60,000 nt of DNA from Strigamia acuminata (lineage: Eukaryota > Arthropoda > Chilopoda > Geophilomorpha > Linotaeniidae). The stretch is from the NCBI GenBank assembly GCA_949358305.1, contig OX442323.1, positions 374,001 to 434,000 on the forward strand. Direction: 5' to 3'. The notes beneath the pieces were generated by a model that was not told where the DNA came from, searched no databases, and was given only the letters and a program-made list of their open reading frames with translations. Positions 39,901-52,355 of the stretch are shown piece by piece. A program made the position numbers and the translations under genes. Positions within the stretch are counted from its first letter, which is position 1. Each line of letters opens with the position of its first letter.

Positions 39901-42900
39901 CACAGTTGACTTAGCACAAACACCACAAGACCAATGTCTCTGAATGTTCAGAAATAGTGTTTAAACCTTAGTAGAAGGCTCCAATGTAAGTTTTAGAAAC
40001 ATCTAACCAATGATTTGGGAGAATAGACTTTTGATCTCATCACAGTTGACTTAGCACAAACACCACAAGACCAATGTCTCTGAATGTTCAGAAATAGTGT
40101 TTAAACCTTAGTAGAAGGCTCCAATGTAAGTTTTAGAAACATCTAACTAATGATTTGGGAGAATAGACTTTTGATCTCATCACAGATGACTTAGCACAAA
40201 CACCACAAGACCAATGTCTCTGAATGTTCAGAAATAGGGTTTAAACCTTAGTAGAAGGCTCCAATGTAAGTTTTAGAAACATCTAACTAATCATTTGGGA
40301 GAATAGACTTTTGATCTCATCACAGTTGACTTAGCACAAACACCACAAGACCAATGTCTCTGAATGTTCAGAAATAGCGTTTAAACTTTAGTAGAAGGCT
40401 CCAATGTAAGTTTTAGAAACATCTAACTAATGATTTGGGAGAATAGACTTTTGATCTCATCACAGTTGACTTAGCACAAACACTACAACACCAATGTTTC
40501 TGAATGTTCAGAAATAGTGTTTAAACCTTAGTAGAAGGCTCCAATGTAAGTTTTAGAAACATCTAACCAATGATTTGGGAGAATAGACTTTTGATCTCAT
40601 CACAGTTGACTTAGCACAAACACCACAAGACCAATATTTCTGAATGTTCAGAAATAGTGTTTAAACCTTAGTAGAAGGCTCCAATGTAAGTTTTAGAAAC
40701 ATCTAACCAATGATTTGGGAGAATAGACTTTTGATCTCATCACAGTTGACTTAGCACAAACACCACAAGACCAATGTCTCTGAATGTTCAGAAATAGGGT
40801 TTAAACCTTAGTAGAAGGCTCCAATGTAAGTTTTAGAAACATCTAACTAATGATTTGGGAGAATAGACTTTTGATCTCATCACAGTTGACTTAGCACAAA
40901 CACCACAAGACCAATGTCTCTGAATGTTCAGAAATAGCGTTTAAACATTAGTAGAAGGCTCCAATGTAAGTTTTACAAACATCTAACTAATGATTTGGGA
41001 GAATAGACTTTTGATCTCATCACAGTTGACTTAGCACAAACACCACAACACCAATGTTTCTGAATGTTCAGAAATAGTGTTTAAACCTTAGTAGAAGGCT
41101 CCAATGTAAGTTTTAGAAACATCTAACCAATGATTTGGGAGAAGAGACTTTTGATCTCATCACAGTTGACTTAGCACAAACACCACAAGTCCAATGTCTC
41201 TGAATGTTCAGAAATAGTGTTTAAACCTTAGTAGAAGGCTCCAATGTAAGTTTTAGAAACATCTAACTAATGATTTGGGAGAATAGACTTTTAATCTCAT
41301 CACAGTTGACTTAGCACAAACACCACAAGATCAATGTTTCTGAATGTTCAGAAATAGTGTTTAAACCTTAGTAGAAGGCTCCAATGTAAGTTTTAGAAAC
41401 ATCTAACCAATGATTTGGGAGAATAGACTTTTGATCTCATCACAGTTGACTTAGCACAAACACCACAAGTCCAATGTCTCTGAATGTTCAGAAATAGTGT
41501 TTAAACCTTAGTAGAAGCCTTCAATGTAAGTTTTAGCAACATCCAAGCAATACATTTTGAAAAAAAAATTTTGAGCTTATTTCACATCGCAGTTGACTTA
41601 GCACAAACACCACAAGACCAATGTCTCTGAATGTTCAGAAATAGTGTTTAAACCTTAGTAGAAAGCTCCAATGTAAGTTTTAGAAACATCTCACTAATGA
41701 TTTGGGAGAATAGACTTTTGATCTCATCACAGTTGACTTAGCACAAACACCACAAGTCCAATGTCTCTGAATGTTCAGAAATAGTGTTTAAACCTTAGTA
41801 GAAGACTTCAATGTAAGTTTTAGCAACATCCAAGCACTGATTTGGGAGAAAAGACTTTTGATGTCATCACAGTTGACTTAGCACAAACACCACAAGATTA
41901 ATGTCTCTGAATGTTCAGAAATAGTGTTTAAACCTTAGTAGAAGGCTCCAATGTAAGTTTTAGAAACATCTAACTAATGATTTGGGAGAATAGACTTTTG
42001 ATCTCATCACAGTTGACTTAGCACAAACACCACAAGACCAATGTCTCTGAATGTTCAGAAATAGTGTTTAAACCTTAGTAGAAGGCTCCAATGTAAGTTT
42101 TAGAAACATCTAACTAATGATTTGGGAGAATAGACTTTTGATCTCATCACAGTTGACTTAGCACAAACACCACAAGACCAATGTCTCTGAATGTTCAGAA
42201 ATAGTGTTTAAACCTTAGTAGAAGGCTCCAATGTAAGTTTTAGAAACATCTAACTTATGATTTGGGAGAATAGACTTTTGATCTCATCACAGTTGACTTA
42301 GCACAAACACCACAAGACCAATGTTTCTGAATGTTCAGAAATAGTGTTTAAACCTTAGTAGAAGGCTCCAATGTAAGTTTTAGAAACATCTAACCAATGA
42401 TTTGGGAGAATAGACTTTTGATCTCATCACAGTTGACTTAGCACAAACACCACAAGTCCAATGTCTCTGAATGTAAAGAAATAGTGTTTAAACCTTAGTA
42501 GAAGCCTTCAATGTAAGTTTTAGCAACATCCAAGCAATACATTTTGAAAAAAAAATTTTGAGCTTATTTCACATCGCAGTTGACTTAGCACAAACACCAC
42601 AAGACCAATGTCTCTGAATGTTCAGAAATAGCGTTTAAACATTAGTAGAAGGCTCCAATGTAAGTTTTAGAAACATCTAACTAATGATTTGGGAGAATAG
42701 ACTTTTGATCTCATCACAGTTGACTTAGCACAAACACCACAACACCAATGTTTCTGAATGTTCAGAAATAGTGTTTAAACCTTAGTAGAAGGCTCCAATG
42801 TAAGTTTTAGAAACATCTAACCAATGATTTGGGAGAATAGACTTTTGATCTCATCACAGTTGACTTAGCACAAACACCACAAGTCCAATGTCTCTGAATG

Positions 42901-43737
42901 TTCAGAAATAGTGTTTAAACCTTAGTAGAAGGCTCCAATGTAAGTTTTAGAAACATCTAACCAATGATTAGGAAGAATAGACTTTTGATCTCATCACAGT
43001 TGACTTAGCACAAACACCACAAGTCCAATGTCTCTGAATGTTCAGAAATAGTGTTTAAACCTTAGTAGAAGCCTTCAATGTAAGTTTTAGCAACATCCAA
43101 GCAATACATTTTGAAAAAAAAATTTTGAGCTTATTTCACATCGCAGTTGACTTAGCACAAACACCACAAGACCAATGTCTCTGAATGTTCAGAAATAGTG
43201 TTTAAACCTTAGTAGAAAGCTCCAATGTAAGTTTTAGAAACATCTAACTAACGATTTGGGAGAATAGACTTTTGATCTCATCACAGTTGACTTAGCACAA
43301 ACACCACAAGTCCAATGTCTCTGAATGTTCAGAAATAGTGTTTAAACCTTAGTAGAAGACTTCAATGTAAGTTTTAGCAACATCCAAGCACTGATTTGGG
43401 AGAATAGACTTTTGATCTCATCACAGTTGACTTAGCACAAACACCACAAGATTAATGTCTCTGAATGTTCAGAAATAGTGTTTAAACCTTAGTAGAAGAC
43501 TTCAATGTAAGTTTTAGCAACATCCAAGCACTGATTTGGGAGAATAGACTTTTGATCTCATCACAGTTGACTTAGCACAAACACCACAAGATTAATGTCT
43601 CTGAATGTTCAGAAATAGTGTTTAAACCTTAGTAGAAGGCTCCAATGTAAGTTTTAGAAACATCTAACTAATGATTTGGGAGAATAGACTTTTGATCTCA
43701 TCACAGTTGACTTAGCACAAACACCACAAGACCAATG

Positions 43738-43741
43738 TCTC
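43738..43741. repeat. Target-site duplication TCTC, left copy
   Basis: The satellite motif CAATGTCTCTGAATG is split after TCTC. The four bases recur at 49671-49674, where the satellite resumes in phase. Confidence 0.9.
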
Positions 43742-44501
43742 TGTTTCTAGCAGTGCTTTGTGGCCGTGTGGCACTCTAGAAGACAATCGGAAATGGTTAT
43801 AACAAATAAACCTACTTACTAAAACTTGTGATGAGCTCCAAAAAAGATGATGCAAAGCAGGAGAAATCCTGCTTGAAATCCCTGCAAAGTGGCCTAACAA
43901 GTGTCTGGAAGAACTCACCACTAATGTGTTAAATAACACATGAACAAACCGAATTTATTGTAAAGTTAACATCTATCAAAATACACAGAAAAAGAGAGGA
44001 GAAAATTACATATCTTAACCCTAGAAATCTACATAACAGTCACAGTGTAGTTGCTGCGCAACCTACAACAATTAGAGCAACGAGTGGCAACAATCACTCG
44101 CAAGAGGCGAATTGTCCCTCTAGTGACAAAATGATAAAGCGTATACAAGAAAATACACAGTTTCAAGTATAAAATCATTACAAAAGGCACAAAACCGTAA
44201 TACATTAAGACAAAGTGTTTCAAATAAACGAACTAACTTAGGAACTAACAGCAGCGACTCTTTGGACGAGTCCAAGCAGTAAAACTCCAAAGAATCAAAG
44301 AAAAGATACAAGATTACCTTAAAAAAGACAGCTTAAATCAGGTAAAACATAACTCCCACGTCACAAACTACACGAAATTCATTTAACCTTTAGCCAAAAC
44401 TTAAGCTGCACTATTAACTAAACACAAACTTAAATTAATGATTAATCAAAGCAAATCCGCTATTGCGATAGCAAAAATCCATGTTGCGCGTGCTCGCAAC
44501 A
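43742..44501 (-). repeat. LTR of the non-autonomous element (3' LTR in sense direction)
   Basis: 760 bp, matching 48911-49670 except for C44195/T49364 and G44467/A49636 as far as could be compared by eye. A minus-strand AATAAA lies at 43954-43959, which would end the transcript. The 5' side in the sense direction abuts a pyrimidine-rich stretch, not the purine tract expected before a 3' LTR. Confidence 0.92.
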
Positions 44502-46100
44502 GCGTTGCCGGCCAAAGAAGAAGGAAAGGCAAGGTAGAAAACCGTTGAAGGAATTCCCCATCAAAACCAAGAGAACGGGAAGAAAAAGTATCGAAGCCAA
44601 GCTCGACCTTGTAAAAGTCGCGAAGGCAAAACCATAGACACGAAGGCAAAAAGCTGTAACCTAAACATCCGAGACCTCTAGGAGCGTCCCAGGGTCAAGG
44701 GCATCGAAGTCGGATCGCGGCCCAAAAACACCGGAGAGATGAAAGAGAAGAGAAGTTGCGTTGCGGCGCACTTCCTATCAACAACCAATAAAAACTAAAA
44801 GAAACTTAAAACACGAGAGAAGAAAGAGAAGGGCCGTGCCACGATGACCTAGTCTAGACACCGAGGGGCTACGACGTCGCCAATAGACACGTGGCACACA
44901 CACAAAATACCTTTAGAAAATCTGACTGAACGGGTTTTCTAACCGGAACAACGTGAGAACATTGCGGGAGCTTCTCAGAAAGCTCAGTCTGTCAACCCGT
45001 AGACAGACGCTTAAACTAATGAAAGCTAAAAACAGGAAAACGAGAATCCTCGTCAAAGAGGAAGGAAAACTGTCACAAAAGCTCTTGATCGAGCATGGTC
45101 TCGCAAGGAACATGACATACATGAAGACTAGAAGAACCTTGGAACGCAAAAAAGAACAAACTTGAGACACGGCAGGCTTCACCGCCTCGTTGTCCTCGAG
45201 CCAGCGCTCAAGTGGCAACGTACCACGGAACCCTCCGTCCGCACGAAAACACGAGCTGCGAACTCAAACTTATTAAACTATTAAAGACGACCCTTTTCTA
45301 GAAAACAAGAAAAATGCAAAATAAGGGAATGAATGCGTTGACCCAGACCTATCGTCTGACCAACCACCCAGCATTCGTACGAAGAACTAGAAAATGCCGT
45401 CAAGACCTAGGCACCACTCTTTCGCAAAGAGTGACTAACTAACCACTTACCCAAAGCCATGACCACCTAGCTAACATGATCACGCCAGAAGAAGGAAAAA
45501 GAGAACGAGAAAGCATGAAGCTCAAGCAATGCAAACCATTCACAGCAACTGCCACGCAAAGGCGTTGACCGCACCCTGACTTGACATGAACCCACGAAAC
45601 CGCTAAGAGCAGAGAATAAAGAAAAAAGGAAAGACTTAGTCAGATGACTGTGCAAGCCAACTGCGACCTCTTGTTCACAGTGACAATGAAACACGCGCAC
45701 GCTGACCCATCGACCACAACTTTATCTAACTAATAAGAGAAAACGGTTCAATTATCTAAAAAAAACGAGCACGTTCCGTGCAAATAAATACCGGCAAAAA
45801 CGTCAATATTATCACTAAAGCTATTGGCCAAGTATGGCCTCACAAGGGAAACTAACAAACTGGAACTGTGAAAACCAGCAAGAATTCCAAAACACTAAAC
45901 TTTCTGCTTTTTTTTCGAAGAGGGAATAAGTCCGTACCCAAATAATCAATCCATTTCCTCCCCACGAGAAAAGAAAGAAAAGGGGCCTGCTTCTTTTTGA
46001 AGATCAACAGGTGTCAAACGATACTGAAAAACGTTGGAAGCAGTGCAACTGCAACCAAATGAAGCGGAGCTACACTTCCTGCACGAAAACTAATCACGTC

Positions 46101-46136
46101 GTTGAAAGAAATTAAAACCGGTGGCTTTCTTTCAAC
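46101..46136. other. 11-bp perfect inverted repeat
   Basis: GTTGAAAGAAA (46101-46111) and TTTCTTTCAAC (46126-46136) enclose a 14-base loop. The arms are perfect. It could fold as a hairpin in the element's RNA; no function is known. Confidence 0.7.
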
Positions 46137-46847
46137 CGAGCTGCGCTTTACGAATGCGCCTTGAACAAGGAGGTACCCGATGGACTGCACGTCCGCACTC
46201 GGGCCACCGTGTAGCCTGTTGTGAGCAGACTACCACGAAGACTGAAACTTCTTTAACCGAGGGGGAAATAGAAACTAGATCTAGTTAAAACCCCATGCTC
46301 CAATAAGGAGGCTACCGTATGAACGCTTGGCCCACCCCGAGTCGGAACCAATATGATTGAACCGAGAAACGAGAGAAGAGGGAGGGTTGCTTGACGTCCC
46401 TGATTGCGAGGGGCGTCACACATAGACATGAGCACAAGGACTTGCCAGTTGCCAACCGCATTACTGGAACCGGTAAGCAACTGCAAGTCGACAATTGACT
46501 CGCTCACATACCCATTGACCACATCGTCGATCAGCAAGCCGACTTCCGGAAATCGCCACTCTACTGAAAGCACGTGTTGTCCAATGACTAAAACGTGTTG
46601 CCGAGTGCCAGCGCCAAGAAGGCCGCACACACACGTCCTTTGACCCATCCTAGAGTGGGCTCCCTGCCTAGTGCATGTCTGCCTCACTGCAGAGCTAGGG
46701 ATGAAAGACTAACAACAACTACTCAGTCGCGGGAAGCAAACGTAGAAATAGGGGCCGCCAAGAGGCGCAGGGACATTGTCTCGGACACGACATCTAACAG
46801 AGTATGGCAGTACAAACCTGCCCTCTGAAACACATCGAATGGCAGTC

Positions 46848-46865
46848 CTTGCTGTGCACAGCAAG
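46848..46865. other. 18-bp perfect palindrome
   Basis: CTTGCTGTGCACAGCAAG reads the same on both strands with no spacer. It lies in the interior of the non-autonomous element and could be a dimerisation-type site or a protein-binding dyad; neither is shown. Confidence 0.75.
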
Positions 46866-48888
46866 AACGACCATCCAAAACAAGTACCTATACCCTAACG
46901 CCACGCTAGCTAGCCACAACCAAAAAATAGCAAGCAAGCTATTTCCTAAACGAATAAGCTAAAATGTCCAGATTCTAAAGTTGCCCCAAAGAATTAGAAT
47001 AGCCAATGAAGACTCATGAAACGCTACGGACGTTTCCATGAAGAGACAGCGAAAATGCAGAACGTAACATCACCAGCGGTAGACACTGGGTGCAGCGGTC
47101 AACAACAAAAACTGGACGTGTCCAGTGGGCGGTGCGGATCGGCTGCTCTAAACTTCCAGCACCGACAGAAGTCACACGCCTTTCTAAATCCAAACCCACT
47201 TGCAAACAAGTTGTATAACAACCTAAACTAACAGAGATTGACGGACAGGTAAGAACCGACTGACCTCGCGGGCCAGCGCTCGCTCTGCTAGACTCGAGCA
47301 GCAAAAGAACGAATCTCGTTCTAAAAACAAGAAACGTTCTACAAACACACGAATACAAACGGGTGTGCCCTCTCCCGAAGCGGAGAGATGACCGACACCA
47401 GAGCTCACGAGGAAACTCGTGCGGCACACGAAAAACATTGGACACAAAACGTAAAGACCAGAGGTCGTCCACATTCCAAACACAAGAGCAGGCTCACATG
47501 ACGAGAAGAAGCTAGATCACTCAAGGACCCCCCTGACTGCCGCTCTGAAAGGCGGGAAGGACGAGAAGAGGGAACTGGTTGGTCCACAATAGCTAGTAAT
47601 TTATTCACAGCGTAAGAAATCTAAAAACGGGGGTTAATCGACCTCGAACCGGCGACTAAAAAACCAACACCACTAATAAGCTGCGAATGTGACGACGCTC
47701 CTGTCATTAAGCCTAAAAATTTCTTAAAAAGACTACACGTAAAAGGGAAAAACCCCGGGAGATCAAAGAACTCAAGTCCAAAGAGCTAATAACGTGATAA
47801 ATTGGCAAACTCGTTTAAAAAGGGGGTTGGCAAGGAAAACTTGTAAACAAATAGCCACACTTCTCACATACTAAACCGAAAATTCTCACCAAAAACGTGA
47901 GCAAGCAAAGAATAAAGCTATTAACAAGCACAGGCATAAATGCGATCAGAAAATTGGACTCCCTTATTAAATCCAGACACAGCAAGCCAATAAATTTGTA
48001 AAAGCCATTCTTTGGCACTTAAACAAGGAACTGAGGACGATAACAACATAACCGTAAGCGAGGAGGGCAAAAGCTGAAGTAGGGAACTTAAAGGGCCCTT
48101 GCGGACAGCCTGACAAGATAAACTGTCGCCTCAAGGCGCGAACATGCTAAGAAAAACCAGGGAAAGCCGCGTAACTTCTTACGCACGAGCTCAAACCAAC
48201 ACTTAAATATTTTAGAAAGCTAGCGCCCTTTAAGACCCAAACACTCACAATTTCCCCCAAAAACCTTAAATCTAACATTTGACATAAAGAAAATAATCGA
48301 CAAAAAAAAACGAAATCTTTATTGCCGACTCTTGTACATTGCGTTGTGTTTAACTGGACTACGGGCGGCGTAACTGTCGCTTGAATATCCGAAGCTCGCA
48401 AGTTGCGCTGCAGCTTGGCGGATCCATCTGGACACGTGACACGACAACACCCGACCGACGACAAGACGAAACCATTCTTGATTCGGAGGCACAACTGTTC
48501 GACCGGTGGGCGCATTGAACAGTCCTATCATGTTGCACAAGTGGCGCTTCCTCCTTCTGCTTGGCGAGAGATCGTCGATCGATCCCGGAGTGGCCACCGG
48601 AAAAGGCAAACTCGAAAACAGCCAACTTGACTGGCGGCACCCAGGTACGAACTGCATGGACGGCGTCGGCGACCCACAGACTCGCACACAACTCACTGGA
48701 TGCTCCCGAGACAAATATCGCCATCCTGTTGGGCGATTCTCGTCCCGTGTGATGACCACACACGCTACACCGGCTCTCGACGTGGTGGACGGCACAAAAC
48801 TCAGGCAGACTTCAGGCCGCCTGCTCAGACAAATGGCGGCGATGGCGGCCATTTTTCTATACACACGTGTGAGGAATTTCGTTCGAAA

Positions 48889-48906
48889 ATCCTGGTCACG
48901 GCACCA
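48889..48906 (-). other. Primer binding site, tRNA-His type
   Basis: In the sense direction TGGTGCCGTGACCAGGAT begins 4 bases after the LTR end. It is the exact complement of an 18-base tRNA end ATCCTGGTCACGGCACCA, which fits the 3' end of animal tRNA-His (acceptor strand complementary to GCCGTGA) as recalled. It fixes the element's orientation and shows that minus-strand DNA synthesis would start here. Confidence 0.78.
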
Positions 48907-48910
48907 AAAA

Positions 48911-49670
48911 TGTTTCTAGCAGTGCTTTGTGGCCGTGTGGCACTCTAGAAGACAATCGGAAATGGTTATAACAAATAAACCTACTTACTAAAACTTGTGA
49001 TGAGCTCCAAAAAAGATGATGCAAAGCAGGAGAAATCCTGCTTGAAATCCCTGCAAAGTGGCCTAACAAGTGTCTGGAAGAACTCACCACTAATGTGTTA
49101 AATAACACATGAACAAACCGAATTTATTGTAAAGTTAACATCTATCAAAATACACAGAAAAAGAGAGGAGAAAATTACATATCTTAACCCTAGAAATCTA
49201 CATAACAGTCACAGTGTAGTTGCTGCGCAACCTACAACAATTAGAGCAACGAGTGGCAACAATCACTCGCAAGAGGCGAATTGTCCCTCTAGTGACAAAA
49301 TGATAAAGCGTATACAAGAAAATACACAGTTTCAAGTATAAAATCATTACAAAAGGCACAAAATCGTAATACATTAAGACAAAGTGTTTCAAATAAACGA
49401 ACTAACTTAGGAACTAACAGCAGCGACTCTTTGGACGAGTCCAAGCAGTAAAACTCCAAAGAATCAAAGAAAAGATACAAGATTACCTTAAAAAAGACAG
49501 CTTAAATCAGGTAAAACATAACTCCCACGTCACAAACTACACGAAATTCATTTAACCTTTAGCCAAAACTTAAGCTGCACTATTAACTAAACACAAACTT
49601 AAATTAATGATTAATCAAAGCAAATCCGCTATTGCAATAGCAAAAATCCATGTTGCGCGTGCTCGCAACA
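48911..49670 (-). repeat. LTR of the non-autonomous element (5' LTR in sense direction)
   Basis: 760 bp with TG...CA ends, next to the primer binding site. It should hold the promoter. A minus-strand AATAAA is at 49123-49128, with a small GTTGC/GCAAC hairpin at 49219-49231 upstream of it in the sense direction. Near identity with the other LTR indicates a young insertion. Confidence 0.92.
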
Positions 49671-52355
49671 TCTCTGAATGTTCAGAAATAGTGTTTAAAC
49701 CTTAGTAGAAGGCTCCAATGTAAGTTTTAGAAACATCTAACTAATGATTTGGGAGAATAGACTTTTGATCTCATCACAGTTGACTTAGCACAAACACCAC
49801 AAGACCAATGTCTCTGAATGTTCAGAAATAGTGTTTAAACCTTAGTAGAAGGCTCCAATGTAAGTTTTAGAAACATCTAACTAATGATTTGGGAGAATAG
49901 ACTTTTGATCTCATCACAGTTGACTTAGCACAAACACCACAAGACCAATGTTTCTGAATGTTCAGAAATAGTGTTTAAACCTTAGTAGAAGGCTCCAATG
50001 TAAGTTTTAGCAACATCCAAGCAATACATTTTGAAAAACAAATTTTGAGCTTATTTCACATCGCAGTTGACTTAGCACAAACACCACAAGACCAATGTCT
50101 CTGAATGTTCAGAAATAGTGTTTAAACCTTAGTAGAAGGCTCCAATGTAAGTTTTAGAAACATCTAACTAATGATTTGGAAGAATAGACTTTTGATCTCA
50201 TCACAGTTGACTTAGCACAAACACCACAAGACCAATGTTTCTGAATGTTCAGAAATAGTGTTTAAACCTTAGTAAAAGGCTCCAATGTAAGTTTTAGAAA
50301 CATCTAACCAATGATTTGGGAGAATAGACTTTTGATCTCATCACAGTTGACTTAGCACAAACACCACAAGACCAATGTCTCTGAATGTTCAGAAATAGTG
50401 TTTAAACCTTAGTAGAAGGCTCCAATGTAAGTTTTAGAAACATCTAACTAATGATTTGGGAGAATAGACTTTTGATCTCATCACAGTTGACTTAGCACAA
50501 ACACCACAAGACCAATGTTTCTGAATGTTCAGAAATAGTGTTTAAACCTTAGTAGAAGGCTCCAATGTAAGTTTTAGAAACATCTAACCAATGATTTGGG
50601 AGAATAAACTTTTGATCTCATCACAGTTGACTTAGCACAAACACCACAAGTCCAATGTCTCTGAATGTTCAGAAATAGTGTTTAAACCCTAGTAGAAGCC
50701 TTCAATTTAAATTTTAGCAACATCCAAGCACTGATTTGGGAGAATAGACTTTTGATCTCATCACAGATGACTTAGCACAAACACCACAAGACCAATGTCT
50801 CTGAATGTTCAGAAATAGGGTTTAAACCTTAGTAGAAGGCTCCAATGTAAGTTTTAGAAACATCTAACTAATCATTTGGGAGAATAGACTTTTGATCTCA
50901 TCACAGTTGACTTAGCACAAACACCACAAGACCAATGTCTCTGAATGTTCAGAAATAGCGTTTAAACCTTAGTAGAAGGCTCCAATGTAAGTTTTAGAAA
51001 CATCTAACTAATGATTTGGAAGAATAGACTTTTGATCTCATCACAGTTGACTTAGCACAAACACCACAACACCAATGTTTCTGAATGTTCAGAAATAGTG
51101 TTTAAACCTTAGTAGAAGGCTCCAATGTAAGTTTTAGAAACATCTAACCAATGATTTGGGAGAATAGACTTTTGATCTCATCACAGTTGACTTAGCACAA
51201 ACACCACAAGACCAATATTTCTGAATGTTCAGAAATAGTGTTTAAACCTTAGTAGAAGGCTCCAATGTAAGTTTTAGAAACATCTAACTAATGATTTGGG
51301 AGAATAGACTTTTGATCTCATCACAGTTGACTTAGCACAAACACCACAAGACCAATGTCTCTGAATGTTCAGAAATAGTGTTTAAACCTTAGTAGAAGGC
51401 TCCAATGTAAGTTTTAGAAACATCTAACTTATGATTTGGGAGAATAGACTTTTGATCTCATCACAGTTGACTTAGCACAAACACCACAAGACCAATGTTT
51501 CTGAATGTTCAGAAATAGTGTTTAAACCTTAGTAGAAGGCTCCAATGTAAGTTTTAGAAACATCTAACCAATGATTTGGGAGAATAGACTTTTGATCTCA
51601 TCACAGTTGACTTAGCACAAACACAACAAGTCCAATGTCTCTGAATGTAAAGAAATAGTGTTTAAACCTTAGTAGAAGCCTTCAATGTAAGTTTTAGCAA
51701 CATCCAAGCAATACATTTTGAAAAAAAAATTTTGAGCTTATTTCACATCGCAGTTGACTTAGCACAAACACCACAAGACCAATGTCTCTGAATGTTCAGA
51801 AATAGCGTTTAAACATTAGTAGAAGGCTCCAATGTAAGTTTTAGAAACATCTAACTAATGATTTGGGAGAATAGACTTTTGATCTCATCACAGTTGACTT
51901 AGCACAAACACCACAACACCAATGTTTCTGAATGTTCAGAAATAGTGTTTAAACCTTAGTAGAAGGCTCCAATGTAAGTTTTAGAAACATCTAACTAATG
52001 ATTTGGGAGAATAGACTTTTGATCTCATCACAGTTGACTTAGCACAAACACCACAAGACCAATGTTTCTGAATGTTCAGAAATAGTGTTTAAACCTTAGT
52101 AGAAGGCTCCAATGTAAGTTTTAGAAACATCTAACCAATGATTTGGGAGAATAGACTTTTGATCTCATCACAGTTGACTTAGCACAAACACCACAAGTCC
52201 AATGTCTCTGAATGTTCAGAAATAGTGTTTAAACCTTAGTAGAAGCCTTCAATGTAAGTTTTAGCAACATCCAAGCAATACATTTTGAAAAAAAAATTTT
52301 GAGTTTATTTCACATCGCAGTTGACTTAGCACAAACACCACAAGACCAATGTCTT
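49671..52355. repeat. 140-bp satellite array, block D
   Basis: About 19 monomers continuing the array in phase after the non-autonomous element. It includes a 147-type monomer with AAAAACAAA in place of the pure A tract (near 50025) joined to a left half of the 140-bp type, a recombinant monomer. Further 147-bp monomers are near 51713 and 52275. It stops at the LTR of the BEL/Pao element, in a monomer reading CCAATGTCTT. No gene is present. Confidence 0.97.

Larger units (their letters stand above)
26107..43741. repeat. 140-bp satellite array, block C
   Basis: About 125 monomers in the same phase and orientation as block A, with 147-bp A-tract monomers near 26806, 29469, 30037, 35504, 37052, 37618, 39586, 41556, 42545 and 43105. 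It contains several higher-order units (see separate entries). It ends in the monomer motif CCAATGTCTC, where the non-autonomous element is inserted. No coding sequence was seen in this 17.6-kb stretch. Confidence 0.98.
44502..48910 (-). other. Non-coding interior of the LARD-like element
   Basis: About 4.4 kb without a supported gene on either strand. It is unusually rich in perfect inverted repeats: 8-bp stem with CGC loop at 45415-45433; 11-bp stem at 46101-46136; 18-bp palindrome at 46848-46865; 7-bp stems at 46925-46944 and 47306-47322; 6-bp stem with 4-nt loop at 47406-47421. A minus-strand AATAAA occurs at 48318-48323. The portion next to the primer site, read on the minus strand, shares short stretches such as TGCCTGAGTTT with the leader of the BEL/Pao element at 53383 onward, which suggests common descent of the leader. 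Confidence 0.7.
43742..49670 (-). mobile_element. Complete non-autonomous LTR retrotransposon (LARD-like, BEL/Pao-related)
   Basis: A 5929-bp element with 760-bp direct LTRs, TCTC target duplications and a primer binding site next to the right-hand LTR, so it is transcribed from the minus strand. In the sense direction the LTR starts TGTTGCGAGCACG and ends CACTGCTAGAAACA, like the neighbouring BEL/Pao LTR (TGTTGCTAGCAACC to GTGCTAGCAACA). The interior (44502-48910) encodes no recognisable Gag, protease, RT, RNase H or integrase; its longest frames (181, 152 and 144 residues) resemble nothing recognised. Long non-coding interiors with intact LTRs define LARD-type elements, which need enzymes from an autonomous relative. 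The two LTRs differ at two positions by eye, so insertion was recent. Its assignment to BEL/Pao rests on LTR ends, primer site and leader resemblance. Confidence 0.85.

Noticed and set aside
43742-44501. Plus-strand orientation for the LARD
   Set aside because: There is no TGG primer site after 44501, whereas a perfect tRNA-His-type site lies next to the right LTR on the minus strand, and the minus-strand LTR ends match the other families.
46253-48919. Frames of 144 residues (46253-46687, minus), 152 residues (47014-47472, minus), 181 residues (48319-48864, minus) and 137 residues (48506-48919, plus) in the LARD
   Set aside because: They overlap on both strands, have no recognisable motifs, and start without supporting context. 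They were not called as genes.
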